Assembly: GCA_964483245.1 (NCBI GenBank)
Contig: CAZABP010000014.1
Span: 28,576-92,575, forward strand
Source: CAZABP01 sp964483245
Lineage (GTDB): Bacteria > Planctomycetota > UBA1135 > UBA2386
DNA: 64,000 nucleotides
Reading direction: 5' to 3'
Shown here: one piece after another, positions 27,549-35,096 of the stretch
How the letters are laid out: every line of letters begins with the position of its first letter
How positions within the stretch are numbered: position 1 is the stretch's first letter
Position numbers and translations under genes: made by a program
The notes under the pieces: model-generated
Told to the model about the DNA's origin: nothing
The model's input: the letters and a program-made list of their open reading frames with translations, nothing else
Databases searched by the model: none

Positions 27549-28808
27549 TCAGCTCCGCAGCGGCCGCAGGTAGTGCTGCTGCACGTAGATCCCGGTCACG
27601 AAGCCGGTGTAGAGGCCTTGGTAGTTCCCGGACAGGTAGTGGATGCCACCGTAGATCCGGCTCATCCCGCTCTCCCAGGCCGCGTCGTACACGTGCGCGT
27701 ACGACCGCTTGATCCCGGGCAGGTCGTCCGAGCCGACCGAGAACGGCACCAGCTTGCCGAAGAACGCGCCGAGCACGGCCGCGGCCGAACCACTGAACGT
27801 GCTGTGGCCCGACGTGTACTCGGGGAATGGCGGGGTCTCGAGCAGCGGCTCCCAGCCGTCTTCCCGCAGCGTGAACGGATTGCCGTCAGTATGCCCCAGC
27901 GGGATCGCCGTGATCGGGCGCCACAGGCCGTACACGTACTTGCAGTCCCAGCAGACGATCGCCGAGTCGGCGAGTGCGAAGTTCAGCAGCGCGAACATCC
28001 GCGCGTTCTCGTGCAGCTCGTTGTGCTGCGACTTCGCCAGCTCCTGCGCGATCTCGTTCCAGTGGCCGGGCGGCGTCGCGGTCTTGGGGCCGTAGCCCCA
28101 GAACTTCGCGATCTGCGTCTGATCCGGCGTGCGCAGCTTGCTGTCCTTGCGGCCGAGGAGCTGCACCTGCCAGGTCTCGAGCGCGTACTCGATGCTGCGC
28201 AGGTTCGGCGGCGCCGGCGGACGAACCCAGTCGGCGCGCGGCACCGCGAACGTCGTGACCTTGCCCCAGTTCGGCAGCAGCGCCGGCCGCACGATCCCGC
28301 CGAACGACTTGTGCGGGCGCCACTTGCCCGGCTCGTTCGAGCCGGCGTAGGTGCCCGGGTTGTCGGAGCCGTCGCCCTTGCGCGCGGCGAGCAGCTGCTT
28401 GGCAGTCTCCGCGCCCCAGCTGATCCCGTTCGACTTCGGCGTGCCATCCGGGATCGTCGCCAGGATCGAGTCGTGCAGTGCGTCGCACTTGGCCTTCTGG
28501 GCCGGGTGCAGCGCGACCAGCACGTCGTGTGCGGCGGTCGACACGGCGGCCTCACCGGACGTCGGACCCGGCACGTTCGGCTTGACCAGGTACTGCTCGT
28601 AGCGCGGGTGGATCGCGTTCAGCGCGTCGTGCAGCGCCGCGTGCAGGATCGCCAGGTTGCGCGCCGCTGCCGGTGGGGGCGTGCCATCGGTGCGGATCGA
28701 ATCGAGCGCGGCGTGGTTCCAGCGCAGGACGACGTCCTGGGCCGGGGTGAACAGGGAGAGGGCGCCGGCCGCGAGCAGCGCGGCGCCGGAACGGATGAGG
28801 TATCGCAT
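27549..28808 (-). CDS. Exported vanadium-dependent haloperoxidase-like phosphatase
   Basis: A 419-residue protein with a signal peptide ending FTPAQD at about 24. Vanadate/phosphate-binding residues of the PAP2/haloperoxidase superfamily are all present: K-x6-RP in KYVYGLWRP, the SGH motif in EYTSGHSTFSG and SR-x5-H in SRIYGGIHY. The N-terminal half is the helical extension found in VCPO-like and planctomycete haloperoxidase-type proteins. It should act outside the cytoplasm as either a haloperoxidase or an acid phosphatase; the sequence cannot separate these. ATG 28808 begins the signal peptide. It is convergent with the DCC gene. Confidence 0.9.
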   Translation of the reverse strand: MRYLIRSGAALLAAGALSLFTPAQDVVLRWNHAALDSIRTDGTPPPAAARNLAILHAALHDALNAIHPRYEQYLVKPNVPGPTSGEAAVSTAAHDVLVALHPAQKAKCDALHDSILATIPDGTPKSNGISWGAETAKQLLAARKGDGSDNPGTYAGSNEPGKWRPHKSFGGIVRPALLPNWGKVTTFAVPRADWVRPPAPPNLRSIEYALETWQVQLLGRKDSKLRTPDQTQIAKFWGYGPKTATPPGHWNEIAQELAKSQHNELHENARMFALLNFALADSAIVCWDCKYVYGLWRPITAIPLGHTDGNPFTLREDGWEPLLETPPFPEYTSGHSTFSGSAAAVLGAFFGKLVPFSVGSDDLPGIKRSYAHVYDAAWESGMSRIYGGIHYLSGNYQGLYTGFVTGIYVQQHYLRPLRS

Positions 28809-29048
28809 CGGTTGCAGACTCAGGAGGAACGAGGGGGGCGCGACCGTGGTCTGGCAGGTGATCCGGCGCAGGGGGAAACGTAGCGCTGCCGACCTGCGAA
28901 TCGCCACTCCCCGTGCAGGCACCGGTGCCCGTCGAGCACCCTGGCGGCGGGTCCGCTGGCGCACGGGGTCGTGGTGGCCGGGCGGCGCGGGACTTCGATC
29001 GTCCAGGCACGGCGATTGCCTCGCCGGTCGACGAGGAGTCGTCCACCC

Positions 29049-29468
29049 ATGAATCCCAGCACCACCCATCCACCTTCGGTGGAGGTCGTCTTCATCGGCC
29101 GCGCCGCCCACGATGCCACGATCGATTTCTGCCTGCAGGCGGCGCGCACGCTGCAGCCACGCACGCGGCGCATCGACAGTTGTGAAGTGGAGATCCGCAA
29201 GCGCCGCGCAGTGACGGAGCTCCGGATCGAGATCCGCACGACTGAGGGGGACGTGGTCGTCGATCGCATCGCGATGCCGGCCGACGACGAAGAACTGCGT
29301 GGCGAGCTGCGTGAGCTGTTCGCGCAAGCTGCTAGTGGAATCGATGCGACCCGTGCGCAGCGAAGCAGCCGACCGGAGTTGCTCGGGGTGCAGGCACCAG
29401 ATGCAGCGGATGCACTCGCTGCCGGCGCGCCGGAGCTCGAGCCGCCGCCCTGCACCTGGTACGGCTGA
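29049..29468 (+). CDS. Conserved-looking cytoplasmic protein, unknown function
   Basis: A 139-residue protein. It begins VEVVFIGRAAHDATIDFCLQAARTLQPRTRR, then an acidic-basic strand pattern (EVEIRKRRAVTELRIEIRTTEGDVVVDRIAM) and a helix DEELRGELRELFAQAA. The C-terminus is Ala/Pro-rich. The first 100 residues look like a small alpha/beta domain, but I cannot assign a family. A GGAG site lies about 13 nt before ATG. The reading frame continues after TGA into the next gene by chance. Confidence 0.55.
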   Translation: MNPSTTHPPSVEVVFIGRAAHDATIDFCLQAARTLQPRTRRIDSCEVEIRKRRAVTELRIEIRTTEGDVVVDRIAMPADDEELRGELRELFAQAASGIDATRAQRSSRPELLGVQAPDAADALAAGAPELEPPPCTWYG

Positions 29469-29507
29469 TCGCGGCACCGCCGGCACGTCACGTGCAACGT
29501 GCCGGCG

Positions 29508-30914
29508 ATGATTCCCGCGGTCACGTGGCTCGTGTCGTTGTGCGCCTTCGTTCTGCTTGCCAGCTCCGTGCCCGCCCAAGAGCCGGATCCCGTACCCAAG
29601 GGGGACGACCCGGCGACGTACCTGCCGGTCGTCCTCGAGAAAGACTTCGACCAGATCCTGCGTGAGGACACCGAGGCGCGACCGGCAATCCTCGAGCGGC
29701 AGCGCAGCCTGCTCGAGCAGCGCTACGACCTGCGTGACCAGCCTGCCACCGTCATGATGTCCGGCGGACGGAAGGCGGTGCAGCAAGGGGTGCGCGTGAA
29801 GTTGCACGGCGAGGTGAGCTGGGCCGACCTTGCCGCGATGACGCCGGATGCGATCAAGCAGCGCGGCTTGTTCCCCCGCGGTTTCCGACCACTGCCGCAC
29901 GTCAAGCACGAGGTCGGCGGGCAGGTGTTCCCGCAGGAGCAGATCGACGCGATCCGCCAGCTCGAGAACCGCGACCTGGACCGTTTCGACGTCGAATTCG
30001 ACCTCCCTGCGCATCTGACCCCGGAGTTCCCGCCGCCGATCTTCCTGACGTCGCGCCCCGATCTGGGGGACGTCTCGCAGGGGAAGCTGCTGTCGATCGC
30101 GAACTACTACGAGCTGTTCAACGGGATCCTGACGCCGGTGCAGATGGAGGGGCTGCGGCTGCTGTTGACGCCGTTCCCGCAGCAGCAGTTCAACCAGACC
30201 GAGGATCGCAAGGTGCGCGGGCCGTCGCTCGGCGTGACCTGCCTGGACTGCCATGCCAACGGGCACACGAACGCAGCGTTCCACCTGAATCCCGACACGC
30301 GGCCGCAGAAGGCTCGCCTACGCCTCGACACGGTCAGCCTGCGTGGGATGTTCAACCAACAGATCCACGGTTCGAAGCGTTCGCTGCGCTCGGTCGAGGA
30401 CTTCACCGAGTTCGAGCAGCGCACGGCGTACTTCGACGGCGACCACGTGACCGCGGCGAAGAAGGGTGTCCACCTGCCGGACCGCGCCAGCCAGGTCGCG
30501 ATGATGGCGCAGATGCAGAACATGCTGGACTTCCCTCCAGCGCCGAAGCTGGATGAGTTCGGCCGCCTGCGCACGGCGCTCGCAACCGAGCAGGAACTAC
30601 GCGGCGAGCAGTTGTTCCATGGCAAGGCGCGTTGTGCGACCTGCCACCCGCCGCCGGCGTTCCTCGACGATCGGATGCACGATCTCCATCTCGAACGCTT
30701 CTACCAACCGGAGGAGGTGGCGGCGCATCTGCAGATCCCGGATGGACCGATCAAGACGTTCGCGCTGCGCGGGATCAAGGACTCGCCGCCGTACCATCAC
30801 GACGGTCGGCTGCTGACACTCGAGGACACCGTGGAGTTCTTCAATCTCGTGCTCGGTCTGCGGCTGGAGCCAGATGAGAAGGCTGCGCTGGTAACGTTCC
30901 TGCGCGTGCTCTGA
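29508..30914 (+). CDS. Exported di-haem cytochrome c, cytochrome c peroxidase-like
   Basis: A 468-residue protein from ATG 29508, with a signal peptide ending SVPAQE near residue 24. The haem-binding motifs are CLDCH near residue 247 and CATCH near 382. The spacing and the segment FALRGIKDSPPYHHDGRLLTLEDTVEFFNL resemble the C-terminal half of MauG/CcpA-type di-haem peroxidases. The N-terminal 200 residues have no clear family. The protein would act in the periplasm as a peroxidase or electron-transfer protein. A GTG nine bases upstream is an alternative start. The IS element lies 36 bp after the stop. Confidence 0.87.
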   Translation: MIPAVTWLVSLCAFVLLASSVPAQEPDPVPKGDDPATYLPVVLEKDFDQILREDTEARPAILERQRSLLEQRYDLRDQPATVMMSGGRKAVQQGVRVKLHGEVSWADLAAMTPDAIKQRGLFPRGFRPLPHVKHEVGGQVFPQEQIDAIRQLENRDLDRFDVEFDLPAHLTPEFPPPIFLTSRPDLGDVSQGKLLSIANYYELFNGILTPVQMEGLRLLLTPFPQQQFNQTEDRKVRGPSLGVTCLDCHANGHTNAAFHLNPDTRPQKARLRLDTVSLRGMFNQQIHGSKRSLRSVEDFTEFEQRTAYFDGDHVTAAKKGVHLPDRASQVAMMAQMQNMLDFPPAPKLDEFGRLRTALATEQELRGEQLFHGKARCATCHPPPAFLDDRMHDLHLERFYQPEEVAAHLQIPDGPIKTFALRGIKDSPPYHHDGRLLTLEDTVEFFNLVLGLRLEPDEKAALVTFLRVL

Positions 30915-30950
30915 GAGCCGAATCCGGAGCGCGACGTCACCGTTGGCGCA

Positions 30951-30998
30951 TGTCGGTTCCGGAAACTCTGGCACCGTCCGTTCCGGAAACTCTGGCAC
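30951..30998. repeat. Left end of IS21 element with two direct repeats
   Basis: Begins TGTCGGTTCC. TTCCGGAAACTCTGGCAC occurs at 30957-30974 and again at 30981-30998, spaced by 24 bp. These are probable transposase-binding sites. Confidence 0.85.
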
Positions 30999-31082
30999 TC
31001 GCTCGGGGAAGCGGCGCCGCCGTCCGTGACCATCTCCTGAGTCGTCTTCGCCACGTCAGCGAAGCGGCGACGGGAGCCACGG

Positions 31083-32462
31083 ATGTACGGAGCCATGAAG
31101 CGACACGAGATCCAGATCCGACGAAAAGCCGGTCAGACCCATCACCAGATCGCGCGCGAGGCATCGGTCTCTCTGCGCACGAGCAAACGCGTCTTGAAGG
31201 AGCCCGAGGTCACGAGCGGCTCAAGGCCGACGACGAGACGACCTGGTCGTCCGAGCAAGGTCGCGGCGCACCGTGCGTTCGTCGCCGCGCTGCTCTCCGC
31301 AGAGCCTGAGCTGCCGACGCTGGAGGTGCTGCACCGAGCCCGGCAGATCGGCTACTCCGGCGGGAAGTCGGCGCTCTACGACTTGGTGCGCGAGCTGCGA
31401 CCGACGCGGGTGACGCCCTTGGTCCGTTTCGAAGGGCTGCCCGGCGAGTTCAGTCAGCACGACTTCGGCGTCGTCGACGTCCAGTACGTCAGCGGCGAAG
31501 AGGAGCGCATCACCTTCTTCGCGTCGCGGCTCAAGCACTCGCGGTGGGCTGCCGTGCACGTCACGCCTGACCAGCGCGTCGAATCTTTGGTCCGCTCACT
31601 CCTGGCATCATTCGAAAGCTTCGGTGGCGTGCCGCTGATGGCGGTCTTCGACAACCCGAAGACCGTCGTGGCCGGGCGCAAGGGCAAGGAGATCCGGTGG
31701 AACGAGACCTTCGCCCGGGTCGCCATCGACTTCCGTTTCGCGCCGGAGTTGTGCTCGCCGCGTCGCGCGAATCAGAAGGGCGCCGTCGAGAACCTGGTCG
31801 GCTTCGTGAAGAACGGCTTCTTCAAGGTGCGTCGCTTCCACGATCGAGCGGACCTCGACCGTCAGCTCGGGGAATGGCTGCATGAAGTCAACGAAGTGCG
31901 ACCCTCGCGAGCGACGGGAGTACCGCCGAAGGAGTTGCTCGCCGCTGAGCGCGCGCGCCTGCGGCCGATGGCGATGCCGGCGGCGGAGTACGCGTTGAAG
32001 GTGCCCGTGTTCGTCGGTCCGACGGCGCGCGTCAGCTACGAGGGAGCCCTCTACTCGATGTCGCCGAGGACCATCGGCTGGAGCGCGACGCTGCATCTGT
32101 ACGCCGACCGCGTGCGCATCGTCGCGGGCTCGCACGTCGCGGAGCATCCGCGGCAGCCCAAGGGCAGCGAGAGCGTCGACGGCGCGCATCGAGCGGAGAT
32201 GCTGTCCTTGGTCTCGGGTGAGCGCGCGAAGCGCTACTTCAAGCGTGAGCAGATCCTCGGCCTAGGCATCGACGCCGAGACGCTGCTCACCGAGATCGTG
32301 CACCGGCATCCGCGCAGCTGGTACGGCGAGGTCGAGATCCTGTTCGACCTGCTCGAGACCTTCGGTCAGGAGCGACTGCGCAACGCGCTGCGCGTCGCCG
32401 TGCGGCAGAAGGAGTTCGCCGCGCTCTACGTCACCAGCTTGTTCGATCGGGAGGTCGTGTGA
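31083..32462 (+). CDS. istA: IS21-family transposase IstA
   Basis: A 459-residue transposase. An N-terminal helix-turn-helix (RRKAGQTHHQIAREASVSLRTSKRVLK) at about 13-39 binds the ends. The DDE catalytic core has Asp in FSQHDFGVVDV, Asp in VFDNPKTVV and Glu in KGAVENLVGF. A C-terminal region contains the typical GALYSMSPRTIG stretch. ATG 31083 was chosen because MYGAMKRHEIQIRRKAG begins the helical domain. Its stop overlaps istB by four bases (GTGA). It is full length and probably active. Confidence 0.93.
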   Translation: MYGAMKRHEIQIRRKAGQTHHQIAREASVSLRTSKRVLKEPEVTSGSRPTTRRPGRPSKVAAHRAFVAALLSAEPELPTLEVLHRARQIGYSGGKSALYDLVRELRPTRVTPLVRFEGLPGEFSQHDFGVVDVQYVSGEEERITFFASRLKHSRWAAVHVTPDQRVESLVRSLLASFESFGGVPLMAVFDNPKTVVAGRKGKEIRWNETFARVAIDFRFAPELCSPRRANQKGAVENLVGFVKNGFFKVRRFHDRADLDRQLGEWLHEVNEVRPSRATGVPPKELLAAERARLRPMAMPAAEYALKVPVFVGPTARVSYEGALYSMSPRTIGWSATLHLYADRVRIVAGSHVAEHPRQPKGSESVDGAHRAEMLSLVSGERAKRYFKREQILGLGIDAETLLTEIVHRHPRSWYGEVEILFDLLETFGQERLRNALRVAVRQKEFAALYVTSLFDREVV

Positions 32463-33493
32463 AGCCCGCATCGATTGATCTCGAGCAGCTGCTGCGCCGC
32501 CTGCACCTGCCGACCGTGCGCCGGCTATACGCCGTCCTCGAGGAGCGCGCCGAGAAGGAGGAGATGAGCTACCGCGACTACCTCGCGATCCTGATCGCCG
32601 AGGAGGTCGCACATCGCGGTCAGACGCGTGTACGTCGATCCGTGCACCAAGCGCGCTTCCCCTTCCTCGCGACCATCGAAGAGTTCGACTTCACCTTCCA
32701 ATCCTCGGTGAAACTCTCGCTCCTGGGCTCTGCTCTCGGACCCGAGCTCATCAGCGAGGGCAGAACCATGGTCCTCTGCGGCCCCTCGGGCACCGGCAAG
32801 ACGCACCTCGCGATCGCCATCGCCTACCGCGCGATCCAGAACGGCGGCGCCGCCGTGTTTCGCGAGGCGAACCACCTGATCGAGGAGCTCTCGGAGGCGA
32901 CCGGTCGTGGCACGCTGCGCGAGGCCATTGAGCCGTACCTGCACACCGACGTGCTGGTGATCGACGAGCTCGGTTACCTCACCTACCCCCAGGACGCCGC
33001 CAACGTCCTCTTCCAGGTCGTGAATCAGCGCTACCTGCAGAAGAAGGCGATCGTCATCACGACCAACAAGCCGCTCGAGAAGTGGGCCGCCGTGCTGCAC
33101 GACAAGGACCTCGCTGAGGCCATCATCGACCGCGTCCTCGCTCGCGGTAGGCTCATCGAACTACGCGGCACGTCCTACCGGACGCGCCACCTCAAGAACC
33201 CCAAGGACGACGGCACTCCTCTCCTCGATTCGAGTGCCAGAGTTTTCGGAATCAGCGGGCCAGAGTTTCAGGAACCCACAGCGCACACGCCGTGCGAGTC
33301 TTGCAACGGCGGCATGCAAGGTCTGCACGCGCCTGAAAACTGCATCGCGTGGAAAGCGTGTGCAGAGAATCTGAGGAACTCGCGGTGGTCGCGCGCGGCG
33401 AGCTTTCGCGGTGGCGCGCGCACGCATGGGCGCACGCATCCCTTTGGCGGCACGGAGGTTGCCTTTCTGCTGCGCAGAAAGGCCCACGCATGA
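32459..33493 (+). CDS. istB: IS21-family ATPase IstB, frame running out of the element
   Basis: An AAA+ transposition helper of normal length inside the element, starting at GTG 32459. The Walker A is GPSGTGKTHLA near residue 108 and the Walker B is VLVIDELGYL near 168. The typical family length is near 250 residues. Here no stop occurs before the right end at 33280 (residue 274), and the frame continues through 213 bp of host DNA to a TGA at 33491-33493, adding about 70 alien residues. That TGA overlaps the otsA start ATG (ATGA). The extra tail is a consequence of where the element landed. Confidence 0.88.
   Translation: MKPASIDLEQLLRRLHLPTVRRLYAVLEERAEKEEMSYRDYLAILIAEEVAHRGQTRVRRSVHQARFPFLATIEEFDFTFQSSVKLSLLGSALGPELISEGRTMVLCGPSGTGKTHLAIAIAYRAIQNGGAAVFREANHLIEELSEATGRGTLREAIEPYLHTDVLVIDELGYLTYPQDAANVLFQVVNQRYLQKKAIVITTNKPLEKWAAVLHDKDLAEAIIDRVLARGRLIELRGTSYRTRHLKNPKDDGTPLLDSSARVFGISGPEFQEPTAHTPCESCNGGMQGLHAPENCIAWKACAENLRNSRWSRAASFRGGARTHGRTHPFGGTEVAFLLRRKAHA
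33234..33280. repeat. Right end of IS21 element
   Basis: Inverted relative to the left end. GTGCCAGAGTTTTCGGAA at 33234-33251 is the inner copy and the outer copy ends GGAACCCACA at 33280. It is less perfectly matched than the left end. The flanking GCGCA follows at 33281. Confidence 0.82.
33454..33489 (+). promoter_or_regulatory. Ribosome site bridged by a hairpin upstream of otsA
   Basis: GGAGG at 33454-33458 is too far from the otsA ATG (33490) to work directly: 31 nt. Between them GCCTTTCTG (33461-33469) pairs perfectly with CAGAAAGGC (33475-33483) around the loop CTGCG. If the hairpin folds, the remaining spacing is 2 + 6 = 8 nt, an ideal SD distance. Known precedent: phage T4 gene 38. 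Confidence 0.5.
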
Positions 33494-35037
33494 ATCCGGT
33501 AGAGAGGATCGCGATTGCGCCGGCGGCCGGCGAACGTCTGGTCATCGTCTCGAATCGCCTGCCCGTCCGGCGCGTCATGCGCCGCGACGGAGCGCAGAGC
33601 TGGCAGTTGAGCCCCGGCGGACTCGTCAGCGCGCTGCAGCCGATCTTCGCGCGGCGGGGTGGTACGTGGGTCGGCTGGCTCGGCGATGCGACGACTGCGC
33701 GCGAGCGGTCGATCGACCACGACAGCATGCATCTGCAACCGGTCTCGATCTCGACCGCTGAGCTCGCGGACTACTACGACGGCTTCTGCAACCGCAGCAT
33801 CTGGCCGCTGTACCACGACAGCCTGCGGCTGCCGGCGTACCGGCGCGAGTGGTGGGATGCGTACGTGCGCCTGAACCGCCGCTTCGCCGACGCGGCGATC
33901 GCGCAGGCCGGGTCGGACGACGTGATCTGGGTCCACGACTACCAGCTGCAGCTCGTGCCCGGAATGATCCGCGCGCGTGTGCCGAATGCGCGGATCGGGT
34001 TCTACCTGCACATCCCGTTTCCGCCGCTCGAGCTGATGGCGCAGCTCCCGTGGCGACGCGAGCTGCTCGAAGGCCTGCTCGGCGCCGATCTGATCGGATT
34101 CCAGACCCGCGACGCAGCGCGGAATTTCCAGCGCGCGGCGCGGCACCTGGCGATGGCCCGCCCCGGGATCCGCCATTCGAGCCTGTCGTGGAACCGCCGC
34201 AGTGTCGAACTCGGCGTATTCCCGATCTCGATCGACGTCGAGCGCTTCGAAGAGCTCGCACTCAATCCAGAGGTCCGTGCGGATGCCGAACGGATCCGTG
34301 CCGCCGCGGGCGGACGCAAGCTCCTGCTCGGCGTCGACCGGCTGGACTACACCAAGGGTGTCGACCACCGGCTCGAGGCATTCGCTGCGCTGTTGGCGCG
34401 CGGCCGCGGCGCCGAGGAGCTGGCGATGATCCAGATCGCGGTGCCGACGCGGCATCGCGTGCCGGAGTATGCGACGCTCGCGCGGCGCATCGAGCAGATG
34501 GCGGCGCGCATCAACGAGGAGTTCGGCGGTGGCGAGCGCGAACCGGTGCAGTGGATCGCCGAGAACCTGCCGCCGCACGCATTGGTCGCGCACTACCTGG
34601 CCGCCGACGTGCTGGTGGTGACGCCGCTGCGCGATGGGATGAACCTGGTCGCGAAGGAGTTCGTCGCCTCGCGCCTCGACCACAGCGGCAGACTGGTGTT
34701 GAGCGAGTTCGCGGGCGCTGCGCAGGGGCTCCGCCACGCCGTGCTGGTCAATCCGCACGATTTGGAGTCGCTGGCAAACGCGATGGAACGCGCGGTCAGC
34801 ATGGATCCCGCTGAGGCCGGTTGGCGGATGCGGGTCATGCGGGAGTACGTCCGGCGGCACGACGTGGATGCGTGGGCCGACGCGTTCCTGCGCACGCTGG
34901 CGCGGGCGACCGGCGAGCGCCGGGCGCGCCAGCTGCAGGCCCGGCGCAAGGCGATCGCGCCGGCTGCGGCGAGCGAAGGACGGACCATCCGCGTGCTGCG
35001 GCGGGTCGGGCAGGTAGCTCCGGCGGCGAACTGGTGA
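33490..35037 (+). CDS. otsA: Trehalose-6-phosphate synthase OtsA (GT20)
   Basis: A 515-residue protein that makes trehalose 6-phosphate from UDP-glucose (or ADP/GDP-glucose) and glucose 6-phosphate. The N-terminal LVIVSNRLPVRR contacts substrate, then FLHIPFPPLEL-like GFYLHIPFPP near residue 177, LGVDRLDYTKGVDHRL near 283 (nucleotide-sugar binding), and LRDGMNLVAKEFV near 379. The last 40 residues are basic and atypical. ATG 33490 gives the expected N-terminus. It begins a trehalose cluster; expression may depend on the hairpin just upstream and on the IS element. Confidence 0.95.
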   Translation: MNPVERIAIAPAAGERLVIVSNRLPVRRVMRRDGAQSWQLSPGGLVSALQPIFARRGGTWVGWLGDATTARERSIDHDSMHLQPVSISTAELADYYDGFCNRSIWPLYHDSLRLPAYRREWWDAYVRLNRRFADAAIAQAGSDDVIWVHDYQLQLVPGMIRARVPNARIGFYLHIPFPPLELMAQLPWRRELLEGLLGADLIGFQTRDAARNFQRAARHLAMARPGIRHSSLSWNRRSVELGVFPISIDVERFEELALNPEVRADAERIRAAAGGRKLLLGVDRLDYTKGVDHRLEAFAALLARGRGAEELAMIQIAVPTRHRVPEYATLARRIEQMAARINEEFGGGEREPVQWIAENLPPHALVAHYLAADVLVVTPLRDGMNLVAKEFVASRLDHSGRLVLSEFAGAAQGLRHAVLVNPHDLESLANAMERAVSMDPAEAGWRMRVMREYVRRHDVDAWADAFLRTLARATGERRARQLQARRKAIAPAAASEGRTIRVLRRVGQVAPAANW

Positions 35038-35096
35038 CTTGGCGGACAGCGCGGCGGTCCGGGGCCCGGCCTGTGCGTCGAGGCCGGTAGCGAACC

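Larger units (their letters stand above)
30951..33280 (+). mobile_element. Complete IS21-family insertion sequence
   Basis: A 2330-bp element with istA and istB on the plus strand. The ends are 5'-TGT...ACA-3', and the terminal inverted repeats share TGT(C/G)GGTTCC(G/T)GAAACTCTGGC. Each end carries two copies of the GAAACTCTGG block, with a 24-bp repeat unit on the left, as is typical for IS21. The target duplication is GCGCA, at 30946-30950 and 33281-33285. The insertion is between a cytochrome gene and otsA. Confidence 0.93.
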
